NCBI GenBank assembly: GCA_963832875.1 | Contig: CAWHWB010000007.1 | Coordinates: forward strand, 186,001 to 250,000 | Length of the DNA stretch: 64,000 bases | Direction of reading: 5' to 3' | DNA from: AP-15 sp963832875 | GTDB lineage: Bacteria; Pseudomonadota; Alphaproteobacteria; ATCC43930; CGMCC-115725 | In this document: positions 8,896 to 17,682 of the stretch, piece after piece | How the letters are laid out: every line of letters begins with the position of its first letter | Position numbering within the stretch: the first letter of the stretch is position 1 | Made by a program: the position numbers and the translations under genes | The notes under the pieces: generated by a model | What the model was told of the DNA's origin: nothing | The model's database searches: none | Seen by the model: only the letters and a program-made list of their open reading frames with translations

Positions 8896-9255
8896 ATGAT
8901 CTTCATTGTCGACGATGACCACGCAACCGGAGACTCGCTTCGGCTTCTCCTAGAGTGCGAAGGTTTCGCAGTGCGGGATTTCGCGTCTGGCCGCCGGTTC
9001 CTTGACGCCGTCCGACCCGCCGATGGCGATTGTCTGATCCTCGATGTAGATATGCCTGGCATGAACGGCTTCGACGTACTCAAAGAGCTGCGCCAACGTG
9101 GCGACATGCTTCCGGTCATCTTCATCACCGCCCGGCCCGATCCTGCCACGTGCAGCCGGGCTCGGGCCGTCGGCGCTGTGGCGCTGCTGGAAAAGCCGCA
9201 TGGAGCCGGCGAGCTGCTGGCTCTGGTGAGGCAGGCTGCGGCACGCAACGACTGA
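8896..9255 (+). CDS. Stand-alone FixJ-like response-regulator receiver
   Basis: A 119-residue protein consisting only of a receiver domain. The acidic pocket is IVDDDH (residues 4-9), the phospho-acceptor is D50 in LILDVDMPGMNG, the switch threonine is in VIFITARPD, and the conserved lysine is in LLEKP. The sequence resembles the FixJ receiver, but there is no DNA-binding domain after it: the stop follows directly. It is divergent from the FixL-like kinase and upstream of a PLP decarboxylase gene (13 bp gap), which gives the pair a shared regulatory region. It may relay or titrate phosphate from the kinase, or act by protein contact. The true output protein is not in the window. Confidence 0.88.
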   Translation: MIFIVDDDHATGDSLRLLLECEGFAVRDFASGRRFLDAVRPADGDCLILDVDMPGMNGFDVLKELRQRGDMLPVIFITARPDPATCSRARAVGAVALLEKPHGAGELLALVRQAAARND

Positions 9256-9268
9256 CAATCAAGAGTTG

Positions 9269-10447
9269 ATGAGAATGGTCATGGCCTCGTCTCAACCCAC
9301 GCCGGCTGACGATGCGGCGCCCATGCTTCGGCTCGACCGGTTTCTCGCCGAGAAGCGCCCGTCGACGCCGTGCATCGTCGTCGACCTCGACATCGTCCGC
9401 GCCCGTTATACCGCCCTGCGGCAAGCCCTTCCGGCGGCGGAGGTTTATTACGCAGTCAAGGCCAACCCTGCTCCCGAGATTGTTGCTGCGGTTGCGGATC
9501 TCGGCGGCAATTTCGATCTTGCCAGCCTTGGCGAAATCGACATTTGCCTCGGTCTGCACATCCCGCCGTCGCGCCTTTCGTTCGGAAACACGGTGAAGCG
9601 CGAGGCGGCGATCGCGAGAGCGGCGAGCGACGGGATCGGCCGTTTCGCGTTCGACAGCGCTGCGGAACTCGAAAAAGTGGCCCGAAGGGCGCCCGGAGCG
9701 CAGGTCTTTTGTCGATTGCTGATCGAGAACGGGGGTGCCGAATGGCCGCTCTCCCGGAAATTCGGCTGCGAGGCGCATATGGCAGCCGATCTCTTGGTCA
9801 ATGCACGCCAGCTCGGTCTGCGCCCGATTGGCGTCTCGTTTCACGTCGGTTCGCAGCAGACCGAGCCGCAGGCCTGGAGCGCCGCCATTGCGCATGCCGC
9901 CTGGGTCTTCCGCGCCTGTGCGCATCGTGGCGTCGATCTAGTGCTCCTGAATGTCGGCGGCGGCCTGCCGGCGCATTACCACACAAGGGTGCCATCGCTC
10001 GGCGACTATGCCGAGGCCATCGACGCGGCGCTCCAAAGGGAATTCGGCTCGGCGCGTCCGAAACTGCTGATCGAGCCCGGCCGCTACCTGGTCGGCGATG
10101 CCGGGCTTCTGCGCGCCGAAATCCTGCTGATCTCAAAGAAATCGTCGCATGAGCGCGAGCGCTGGGTCTATCTCGACGCCGGTCTCTATAACGGGCTTGA
10201 TGAGACGCTCGACGAGCGAATTCATTATCGCATCCGCACCCCACGCGACGGTCCTTGCGGGCCGGTCATCCTCGCCGGCCCGACTTGCGACAGCGCCGAT
10301 ATTCTCTATCGCCGGCATCCCTACGAGCTGCCTCTCGATCTCGTAATCGGGGACACGGTCGATTTTTTGTCGGCTGGGGCCTACACCGCGAGCGTGGCTG
10401 CGGTCGCATTCAACGGCTTTCCGCCCATCCGCAGCCATATCATCTGA
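9269..10447 (+). CDS. PLP-dependent ornithine/lysine/diaminopimelate decarboxylase family enzyme
   Basis: A 392-residue fold-type III decarboxylase of the ornithine/diaminopimelate family. The PLP lysine is in YYAVKANP (about residue 64). FHVGSQ, NVGGGLP and EPGRYLVG glycine/phosphate loops follow, and the active-site cysteine motif GPTCDSAD is near residue 340. GPTCDS and the short length favour ornithine decarboxylase (putrescine synthesis) over LysA, but substrate is not certain. The start is ambiguous: TTG 9266, ATG 9269 and ATG 9281 are in frame, and I chose 9269. It follows the receiver gene by 13 bp and probably shares its FNR-type promoter. Amine production could support acid or oxygen stress tolerance; this is inference. 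Confidence 0.85.
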   Translation: MRMVMASSQPTPADDAAPMLRLDRFLAEKRPSTPCIVVDLDIVRARYTALRQALPAAEVYYAVKANPAPEIVAAVADLGGNFDLASLGEIDICLGLHIPPSRLSFGNTVKREAAIARAASDGIGRFAFDSAAELEKVARRAPGAQVFCRLLIENGGAEWPLSRKFGCEAHMAADLLVNARQLGLRPIGVSFHVGSQQTEPQAWSAAIAHAAWVFRACAHRGVDLVLLNVGGGLPAHYHTRVPSLGDYAEAIDAALQREFGSARPKLLIEPGRYLVGDAGLLRAEILLISKKSSHERERWVYLDAGLYNGLDETLDERIHYRIRTPRDGPCGPVILAGPTCDSADILYRRHPYELPLDLVIGDTVDFLSAGAYTASVAAVAFNGFPPIRSHII

Positions 10448-10456
10448 GTTCGCAAA

Positions 10457-11275
10457 TTACCGCGCTACGAGAATATTGCAGGCAAATCGTTTGGTGATTT
10501 CTGCGAGCTCGCCTCTTTCGGTCGCGGCGGCGTCGAGCGCCAGGAATTGACAGCCGAGCTCGGCGATGCGCCGATGCAAGCCGGTCGTTTCGGCGGATGC
10601 CGCCTCGATCTGCAGGTGTACGCGACCGGGCTCGATCTGCTCCGCGACCCAATCATGAAAACTCTTCGCGGCAGCGAGCCGCGGTGGCGCAATAACGGTG
10701 AAATGAGGGTGAGTGAGCTCGGCCAGCCGCGCCGCGGCGCGAAGCAGCCGCGCCGACCCGGAACTGCGGTCGCGTATCAGAGCCACGCCGCCGCCGCTTG
10801 CGCTTGATTCATCGTGTGTGAGCAGGATCGGGCCTGCCGCATGTTCCACAGCGGCGAGCCAACGGCACTCGACCCGGAAATGGCCGGCGACCGGCCGGGC
10901 GCGGGCGCCGGCGACGATGAGATCGCGTTCGGACGCCAAAGAAAGCACGGTTTCGGCATCGCCGCGTACGATCTCGAACGAAAACTCGAGCGCCTGCGCC
11001 TGCGCCGCAACCACGAGAAGGTCGCGGAGGCTGGCGGCGGACGCGCGCAGCTGCCGTTCGAGTTCCTCACCAACCATCTGCGCCGCGCCGACGCCGGGAA
11101 CGATCTGCCGGGCGACGGGGAGGGCGGCCAAACTCAGCAGATCCTCGTCCTCGATGAACACGGCATGAAGCGGGACCTTGGCGCTCGCGGCAAGCCGCAC
11201 CGCGGTATCGATCGCCCCGCGCGGCTCTGCCGTGGCGTCGAGGGCGACAAACACACGAGCGATTGCCTCGCTCAT
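10457..11275 (-). CDS. Universal stress protein-like, two-domain
   Basis: A 272-residue protein with an N-terminal UspA-like half (FVALDATAEPRGAIDTAVRLA, then a DLIVAGARARPVAGHF segment near residue 120). A diverged C-terminal half ends in CNILVAR, typical of the last Usp strand. It is likely cytoplasmic. Its ATG overlaps the stop of the Lon-like protease gene (ATGA), so it is translationally coupled and last in the HlyD-RbbA-permease-Lon-Usp series. No canonical G-2x-G-9x-G(S/T) nucleotide loop is clear, so ATP binding is doubtful. It converges on the decarboxylase gene with only 9 bp between stops. A role as partner of the protease is suggested only by coupling. Confidence 0.75.
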   Translation of the reverse strand: MSEAIARVFVALDATAEPRGAIDTAVRLAASAKVPLHAVFIEDEDLLSLAALPVARQIVPGVGAAQMVGEELERQLRASAASLRDLLVVAAQAQALEFSFEIVRGDAETVLSLASERDLIVAGARARPVAGHFRVECRWLAAVEHAAGPILLTHDESSASGGGVALIRDRSSGSARLLRAAARLAELTHPHFTVIAPPRLAAAKSFHDWVAEQIEPGRVHLQIEAASAETTGLHRRIAELGCQFLALDAAATERGELAEITKRFACNILVAR

Positions 11276-13773
11276 GGGCGACCTCCCTGGCCGGCGGCGA
11301 GGCGGGCCAGTTCGGCTGCCTTGGCCGCAAAGGCATCGAGCCGCGCCGCAATCCGTTGGTTGAGTGTGCCAGCCGGATATTCGCCGGTGGAGTCTGGCGC
11401 ACCGGCCGGGATGCCAGTCAGCAGTTCCAGGCCCTCGTCGATCGTCTCGATCGGATAGATCGCGAACCGGCCCTCGGCCGCGGCGGCGACGACATCGTGG
11501 CGCAGCATCAGGTGGCGGACATTGCTGGCGGGGATGATGGCGCCCTGGCCGCCGGTGAAGCCGATGATCCGGCAGCTGTCGAAAAAGCCCTCTATCTTTT
11601 CATTGACGCCGCCGATCGCCTGGATCTGGCCGCGCTGATCGACCGATCCCGTGACCGCGAAGCACTGCTTGATCGGCGCCTCGGCCAGCGCCGACAACAG
11701 CGCCATCAGCTCGGCGGCCGAGGCGCTGTCGCCGTCGACCCCGCCATAGGATTGCTCGAAGACGAGGCTTGCATTAAGCGTCAGCGGCCGGGTTTTGCCG
11801 AAGCGGCCGCCGAGAAACCCGGACAGGATCAAGACGCCCTTCGAATGTAGCGGGCCGCCGAGCGCCACCTCGCGCTCAATATCGACGACTTCGCCGCGCC
11901 CGAGCCGCACCTGCGCCGTGATGCGGGATGGGGTGCCGAAGGACAGCTCGGCGACACCGATCACTGAGAGCCCGTTGACCTGGCCGATCGCCGCGCCGTC
12001 GATTTCGATGCGGATCGTCCCGCGGCCGATCTCCTCTTGCAGACGGCGATAGATGCGATCGCCGCGATGGAATTGCGCATCGATCGCTGCCTGCACCTCC
12101 GCCTCTCCAATAATGTTCTTGCCAGCGTCGGCAGCGAGCTGGTCGGCCTCACGTAGCAATGCATTGATGGCCCGCATGCTCGTCGACAATTTTTCAGCGT
12201 CGCCTGCCAGGCGCGCCGCCCGCTCGATGACGCGGGCGACTGCGTCGCGATCGAGGGCCCGCAGCTGTTCGCGGCGGCCGACGGCGCAAATGAGCCGCGC
12301 ATAGAGCAAGGTCGTTTCGGGATCGCGCGCGACCCGATCGTCGAAATCGGCGGCGATCTTGAACAGGTCCGGGAATTCCTCGTCATTGGCGCTGAGCAGG
12401 TAGTAGAGCGTCGGCGGCCCGATCAGGACGATCTTGACGTCGAGCGGGATCGGCTCGGGGGAGAGCGAGACCGTACTTGCCATGCTCAGCAGCTGTTCCA
12501 GGGTCTCGATGCGGATCTGGCCCGCGTTTAATGCCCGCTTCAGCGAAGCCCAACCGAAATTGCCGGTCAGGAGCTTCTGCGCGTCGAGGATCAGATAGCC
12601 GCCATTGGCGCGATGCAACGCACCCGGGACCAAGAGGTTAAAATCGGTGACGAGCGCGCCGAAGCGCGCCAGATGCTCGACGCGCCCGACGAGGCTTTGA
12701 TGGGTCGGGTTGTCCTCGTAGACGACCGGGGCGCCTTTCTGCGCCGCGTTGTCGACAATGACGTTCACCCGGTAGCGCCGGTAGCGGGCGTCGTCGAGCG
12801 CCTGGATCATCGGCCGCGGAACCGGCGCCGGCGGCGTCTCCGTCGCCGGCGCCGCCAAAAAATCGTCGGCATTTTCCGTGATATCGCGCTCGACCGCGTC
12901 GAAGTAGCCGCCGACCTCCGGTAGCTCGACGAAGCCGGCACGCAACTCGGTCATCAGGTGGGCGATGGCGAGACCGGTCGTCTCACGGTCCAGCGCCTGC
13001 AACGCCTCGCGATGCTCGCGCTCCCATTGCGGCACCTGCTGAATGATCGCCTCGAGATCACGCTGGACGCTCTCGGTCTCGTGTTGGATGCGCGCACGCT
13101 CGTCGGCTGGCAGGGCGTCGAACTGGTCCGGGGTCAGCACCTTGCCATCCCGACGCGGCGCCAGGGCGAGACCCATCGGGGTTCTGATCACGGCGATGCC
13201 CATCGCCTCGGCCTGCTGCTGCAAGGCACCAAAAGCCTGTTCGCTGCGCTGTTTGAACTGCTGATCGAGAGCCTCGCGGCGCACCCGGTATTCGTCGCGT
13301 TCGAAGGCCGCCGGCAGGGCGGCGCGCAATTCTTCGACCAGACGTTTCATCGCAGTGGCGAGGGCAGTCCCGCGACCGGGCGGCAGCTGCAAAGAACGCG
13401 GCTGCTGCGGGTCGGCAAAATTGTTGACGTAGCACCAGTCGGACGGCGCCGGCGCGCGGTCCGCCTCCGCCCGCAGCAGACCCTGCACCATATTGTGGCG
13501 GCCGGTGCCGGCCGCCCCGAGGGCATAGACGTTGTACCCCTTGCGGCGCATCCGCATCGCGAAGCCGATAGCCTCGACCGCGCGCTCCTGACCAATCAGC
13601 CCGGCCGCTTCCTCGAGCTCTGTACACAACGCAAACGGCAGTTCCGCCGCATTGCAGCGTCGGTAGAGGAGGTCCGCGGCCAGCGGCTGACCCGGCGCAA
13701 ACGATTTTCCCGGCGTCGATCGAAGCGCGGAATCGGCGGTCGCGACGACCCCTTGTTCGGTCATTCGGCGCAT
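11272..13773 (-). CDS. Lon-related ATP-dependent protease (AAA_32 / S16 type)
   Basis: An 833-residue protein of the Lon-like family distinct from classical Lon, with no LAN substrate domain. The N-terminal half has a degenerate Walker A (GAAGTGRHN, Arg replacing the usual Lys). A long helical insertion rich in Gln, Glu and Arg (about 170-290) follows, then a DNLLVPGALHRANGGYLILDAQKLL AAA segment. The C-terminal S16 domain has the dyad S683 (DGDSAS) and K726 (VNEKIEGFF), exactly 43 residues apart as in E. coli Lon. It starts 4 bp after the upstream permease stop and overlaps the Usp gene by 4 bp. A role in removing damaged proteins under stress is likely. ATP use is uncertain given the altered Walker lysine, though this subfamily often has GTGRH. 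Confidence 0.9.
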   Translation of the reverse strand: MRRMTEQGVVATADSALRSTPGKSFAPGQPLAADLLYRRCNAAELPFALCTELEEAAGLIGQERAVEAIGFAMRMRRKGYNVYALGAAGTGRHNMVQGLLRAEADRAPAPSDWCYVNNFADPQQPRSLQLPPGRGTALATAMKRLVEELRAALPAAFERDEYRVRREALDQQFKQRSEQAFGALQQQAEAMGIAVIRTPMGLALAPRRDGKVLTPDQFDALPADERARIQHETESVQRDLEAIIQQVPQWEREHREALQALDRETTGLAIAHLMTELRAGFVELPEVGGYFDAVERDITENADDFLAAPATETPPAPVPRPMIQALDDARYRRYRVNVIVDNAAQKGAPVVYEDNPTHQSLVGRVEHLARFGALVTDFNLLVPGALHRANGGYLILDAQKLLTGNFGWASLKRALNAGQIRIETLEQLLSMASTVSLSPEPIPLDVKIVLIGPPTLYYLLSANDEEFPDLFKIAADFDDRVARDPETTLLYARLICAVGRREQLRALDRDAVARVIERAARLAGDAEKLSTSMRAINALLREADQLAADAGKNIIGEAEVQAAIDAQFHRGDRIYRRLQEEIGRGTIRIEIDGAAIGQVNGLSVIGVAELSFGTPSRITAQVRLGRGEVVDIEREVALGGPLHSKGVLILSGFLGGRFGKTRPLTLNASLVFEQSYGGVDGDSASAAELMALLSALAEAPIKQCFAVTGSVDQRGQIQAIGGVNEKIEGFFDSCRIIGFTGGQGAIIPASNVRHLMLRHDVVAAAAEGRFAIYPIETIDEGLELLTGIPAGAPDSTGEYPAGTLNQRIAARLDAFAAKAAELARLAAGQGGRP

Positions 13774-13777
13774 CCCA

Positions 13778-14893
13778 TCATGCCGTCACCTTGCGAAACC
13801 GAAGAAGCGCCAGGCCGAGGACGAGGCTGCCGATCAGCCCGGTCGCGAGGAATTGCGGCCAGACCACCGCAAAACCGGCGCCGCGATAGAGAATGGCCTG
13901 GGCGAACGAGACGAAATGTACGGTCGGCGATACCTGCATGATCGTCGCGAGCCAGGATGGCATGCTCTCCAGTGGCGTGTTGCTGCCGGACAGCATCGCC
14001 AGCGGCAGATACACGAGCAGGTATAAAAGGCCGAGCTGCGGCATCGACCGAGCGATAGTGCCGAGCAGGAGGCCGACTGCGGTGGCGAAAAAAAGATAGA
14101 TCGCGGCTCCGACGAGGAACAGCGGCACCGAGCCGGCGATCGGAATATGGAGCAGGCCGCGCACGACAAAATAGAGCGACAGCCCGACGGCGACGATGAT
14201 GGCGAGCCCGTTCGCCCAGATCTTGGACATCGCGATCTCAAAGGGGGTCAATGGCATGACCAGCAGATGGTCCATCGTGCCGTGTTCGCGCTCGCGGACG
14301 AGGGCCGCACCCGCCAGGATGATCGCCAGCATGGTGACATTGTTAATGATGCCCATGATGCTGGTGAACCAGGCGGTCTCGACATTTGGGTTGAAGGCGA
14401 TGCGCACGACGAGATTGACCGGCGCCGCCGGAACCCCCTCAGCGCGCGACAGAAAATTGGCGATCTCGGTCGTGATGATCTGTTGTGCATAATCGGCCCC
14501 GAGACCGGCCTGCACCATCGCCGTCGCGTCGACATCGAGCTGGATCGCGGGCTGCCGGCCGCCCAAAACATAACGCTCGAAGTTCGGTGGGATGTCGAGG
14601 ACGAAGGTGTATCGGCCGGCATTCATCGACGGGACGATGTCGCGCTCGGCAATCGGTTGCGGCGGCTGAAAATAGGGCGGCAGAAACGCCTCCTCGATAC
14701 GGCGCGACAGTTCCGAGTGATCCTCGTCGGCAATGGCGATCGAAGCATTGTGCACTTCCTGCGAGCTGCTCTGTGCTTGCGCAACGACGGCGAGGGTGAA
14801 GCTGTAGATGACGAGGCCCAGCAGCACGTAATCGCGCATGAAGCTGCGCAGCTCCTTGGTGCCGAGCCAGAAGATGTTGGCGAGAGCGCGCAT
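13778..14893 (-). CDS. ABC-2 type permease (YhhJ-like)
   Basis: A 371-residue inner-membrane permease of the ABC-2 family. One N-terminal membrane helix (about 20-42) is followed by a large periplasmic domain (to about 180). Five more helices then contain the ABC-2 signature region REREHGTMDHLLVMPLTPFEI near residue 200. It resembles YhhJ/YbhR, the partner permease of RbbA-type ATPases in yhiI-rbbA-yhhJ loci. It lies 8 bp downstream of the rbbA-like gene and 4 bp before the Lon-like gene. It probably dimerises with the permease half of the RbbA-like protein to form an exporter. The substrate is unknown. Confidence 0.9.
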   Translation of the reverse strand: MRALANIFWLGTKELRSFMRDYVLLGLVIYSFTLAVVAQAQSSSQEVHNASIAIADEDHSELSRRIEEAFLPPYFQPPQPIAERDIVPSMNAGRYTFVLDIPPNFERYVLGGRQPAIQLDVDATAMVQAGLGADYAQQIITTEIANFLSRAEGVPAAPVNLVVRIAFNPNVETAWFTSIMGIINNVTMLAIILAGAALVREREHGTMDHLLVMPLTPFEIAMSKIWANGLAIIVAVGLSLYFVVRGLLHIPIAGSVPLFLVGAAIYLFFATAVGLLLGTIARSMPQLGLLYLLVYLPLAMLSGSNTPLESMPSWLATIMQVSPTVHFVSFAQAILYRGAGFAVVWPQFLATGLIGSLVLGLALLRFRKVTA

Positions 14894-14901
14894 CGAGCGT
14901 C

Positions 14902-17682
14902 TTAACGTTCCTGCTTGCGCAGCAGGACAAGGTTGATGAGCGTCAGCGCCGGGACGAAAAGGGCGAGCGCCGAGAGATTTGTACGCAGATCGGAAAAGCC
15001 GAGCCCCTTGGTGAAGGTGCCGACGCTGATCGGAAGATAATAGGTCATCGGAAACAGGCGGCCCATCACGCGCGCCATCCCAGTCAGGGACGACACCGGG
15101 ACCATCATCCCGGCGAACATCGTGGCCGGCAGAACCGTCAGGATGGCGGTGCCGAAGAGGGCCGCGATCTGGGTTCGGGCGAAAGCCGAGATCATCATGC
15201 CATAGGCGGTCGTCGCGGTGACGTAGACGAGCGTGCCGACAAGGAGCGTTGCGAAGCTGCCTTTGAGCGGCACCCTGAAGACGACGAGCGCCATTGTGAA
15301 CATCAGCGCGAAATTGACCATCGCCAACGCCACGTAGGGCACTTGCTTGCCGATGAGGAATTCGAGGCGGCTCAAGGGCGTCACATAGAGGTTGGTGATC
15401 GAGCCGAGCTCTCTTTCGCGGACAACGGCCAGCGCCATCAGGATCGCCGGGAACAAGGCTAACTCCAGGGCCAGCTGGGCCGGCACCATTGCATAGACGC
15501 TGTCGAAATCCTGATTGTACTTGAAGCGGACCTCGATATCGGCCGCCGGGGCCGGCGGCGGGCGGATAAGCGTCACGCTCGGATCGGAGAGATAGAGTTG
15601 GTGCATGGCTTGAAGGTAGCCACGGATGGTCTGGGCGACGAACGGCCTCGCCCCGTCGATCCAGGCCGCGACCCAGACCGCGCGGCCGCGTGCAATGTCG
15701 CGGCCGAACCCGGGCGGAATCTCGATGCCGGCGTCGATCTCCCCATCCGACAGCCGCTTTTCCAGATCGGAGTAATCGGCGAGCGGCGGCTTTTCGACGA
15801 AATATGAGGACCCGCGCAACGCTTCGAGATAGGCGCGGCTCTCGTGGCTCCTGTCGTGGTCGAGGACGGCAAAGGTCAGCGAGTTGACGTCGGTCGAGAT
15901 GCCGAAGCCAAAGACGAGCATCAGGAACGTCGTGCCGAACACCGCGAAGCCAATGCGGATCGGATCGCGCAGCAATTCCAATGTCTCGCGGATGGTGCAG
16001 GCCAAAAGGCGCCGGAAGCTGAAAGCGGCCGCATTCGCCCGTCCCGTCGCCGGCTGTGTTGGGGTTCGGTTCGGACGGGCGAGCACTTCGGTGGTCCCGC
16101 GGTCGCCGCGTCCTGCCGCCGCCTCTTCGAGATAGCCGATGAACGCGTCTTCGAGCGTCTCGGCATTGCGCGCCGCGATCAGTTTCTCGGGCGTCTCGGT
16201 CGCCAGCACGCGGCCCGAATCCATCAACGAAATCCGATCGCAGCGTTCCGCTTCGTTCATGAAATGGGTCGAAACGAAGATCGTCACGTTGTGGCTTCGC
16301 GAGAGGTCGATCAGCAATTCCCAGAACCGGTCTCGCGCCAGCGGATCGACGCCCGAGGTCGGCTCGTCGAGGATCAGCATCTCGGGTTCGTGCACGACTG
16401 CTACGGCGAGCGACAGCCGCTGGCGAATGCCGAGCGGAAGCGCCTCGGCATACTGGTCGACATGGTTGGCCAGGCCGAAGCGGCTGATCAATTCGGCAAT
16501 GCGTGCCTTCGCTTTTGCCGCCGGCAGATGGAAGAGCCGCGCATGCAGATCGAGGTTCTGCCGCACCGTCAGTTCGGCGTAGAGCGAAAAAGACTGCGAC
16601 ATATAGCCGACGCGGTTGCGCGCCCCGGGGTCACGGGCATCGATCGGACGGCCGAACAGCAGCGCCTGGCCGTCGCTCGTCGGCAACAGGCCGGTCAACA
16701 TCTTCATCGTCGTGGTCTTGCCGCAGCCGTTCGAGCCGACAAAACCGAAGATTTCGCCGCGTTCGATCGTGAAGCTGACATGGTCGACGGCGGTGAAATC
16801 GCCGAACCTGCAGGTGAGCCCGCGTGCCACGATGACCGGTTCGGCCTCAACGACGCGCTGCGGCGGGATCTGCAATCGCGCATGGCCGGCGCGCCGGACT
16901 TGCGGGAGGAGCGCGATGAAGGCCTCCTCGATCGTGTCTGCGCCGGTTCGGCGTTTCAGTTCAGCCGGCGAACCGGCCGCGATCACCTTGCCGTCGTTCA
17001 TCGCGACGAGCCAATCGAAGCGCCCGGCCTCTTCCATGTACGCGGTGGCGACGACGACGCTCATGCCAGCGCGGCGAGAGCGCATACGGTCGATCAATTC
17101 CCAGAATTGCCGGCGCGACAGCGGATCGACGCCGGTCGTCGGCTCGTCGAGGATCAGGAGCTCGGGATCGTGGATCAGCGAGCAGCAAAGGCCGAGCTTT
17201 TGGCGCATGCCGCCCGACAGTTTTTTCGCCGCCCGGTCGGCAAAGGGCGCAAGCCCGGTGCTGTCGAGGAGGTCGGCGATGCGCCACGCGCGCTCGGCCC
17301 GCGGCTGGCCGAAGAGGCGGCCGAAGTACTCGATGTTCTCGCGGATGCTGAGATCGGGATAGAGGTTCCTGCCGAGCCCCTGCGGCATGTAGGCGATGCG
17401 CGGGCAAACTCGGGCACGATGCGCCGGGTCAGCGATATCGCCGTCGAGGACGAACGCCTTTCCGGATTGTATCTGCCGGGCCCCGGCGACGATGGCGAGC
17501 GCCGACGACTTGCCGACACCGTCCGGCCCGATCAGCCCGACGCGACAGCTGGATGGCAAAGTCAAGCGGATGTCGTCGAGTGCCACCACTTTTCCGTAGA
17601 TCTGCGTGACGCGGTCGAGGTGGGCGACCGCGCTGCCGACCCCGGTCACGGCGGCGGGCTCGCCTTCAGCCGCGGCGGCCAC
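14902..17682 (-). CDS. rbbA: RbbA-type ABC transporter: two ATPase domains fused to a permease
   Basis: A 926-residue fusion. The first ATPase (about 20-250) has Walker A GPDGVGKSS (from residue 52), signature LSGGMRQK and Walker B LLILDEPTTGVDP. The second (about 285-510) has GSNGCGKTT, a weaker signature LPLGIRQRL and LILDEPTSGVDP. The C-terminal ABC-2 permease (about 560-926) has six helices and REREL at the cytoplasmic loop. E. coli RbbA, of the same layout, binds ribosomes and stimulates their ATPase; that role is known for E. coli and only inferred here. The GTG start at 17682 overlaps the end of the HlyD gene by 37 bp. It is the core of the exporter encoded with the HlyD protein and the second permease. 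Confidence 0.92.
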   Translation of the reverse strand: MAAAAEGEPAAVTGVGSAVAHLDRVTQIYGKVVALDDIRLTLPSSCRVGLIGPDGVGKSSALAIVAGARQIQSGKAFVLDGDIADPAHRARVCPRIAYMPQGLGRNLYPDLSIRENIEYFGRLFGQPRAERAWRIADLLDSTGLAPFADRAAKKLSGGMRQKLGLCCSLIHDPELLILDEPTTGVDPLSRRQFWELIDRMRSRRAGMSVVVATAYMEEAGRFDWLVAMNDGKVIAAGSPAELKRRTGADTIEEAFIALLPQVRRAGHARLQIPPQRVVEAEPVIVARGLTCRFGDFTAVDHVSFTIERGEIFGFVGSNGCGKTTTMKMLTGLLPTSDGQALLFGRPIDARDPGARNRVGYMSQSFSLYAELTVRQNLDLHARLFHLPAAKAKARIAELISRFGLANHVDQYAEALPLGIRQRLSLAVAVVHEPEMLILDEPTSGVDPLARDRFWELLIDLSRSHNVTIFVSTHFMNEAERCDRISLMDSGRVLATETPEKLIAARNAETLEDAFIGYLEEAAAGRGDRGTTEVLARPNRTPTQPATGRANAAAFSFRRLLACTIRETLELLRDPIRIGFAVFGTTFLMLVFGFGISTDVNSLTFAVLDHDRSHESRAYLEALRGSSYFVEKPPLADYSDLEKRLSDGEIDAGIEIPPGFGRDIARGRAVWVAAWIDGARPFVAQTIRGYLQAMHQLYLSDPSVTLIRPPPAPAADIEVRFKYNQDFDSVYAMVPAQLALELALFPAILMALAVVRERELGSITNLYVTPLSRLEFLIGKQVPYVALAMVNFALMFTMALVVFRVPLKGSFATLLVGTLVYVTATTAYGMMISAFARTQIAALFGTAILTVLPATMFAGMMVPVSSLTGMARVMGRLFPMTYYLPISVGTFTKGLGFSDLRTNLSALALFVPALTLINLVLLRKQER

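Noticed and set aside
9258..9270. ATCAA-GAG-TTGAT palindrome at the decarboxylase start
   Set aside because: Its half-sites face outward and are separated by three bases, unlike the FNR/FixK arrangement. It overlaps the start codons, so it is not counted among the boxes.
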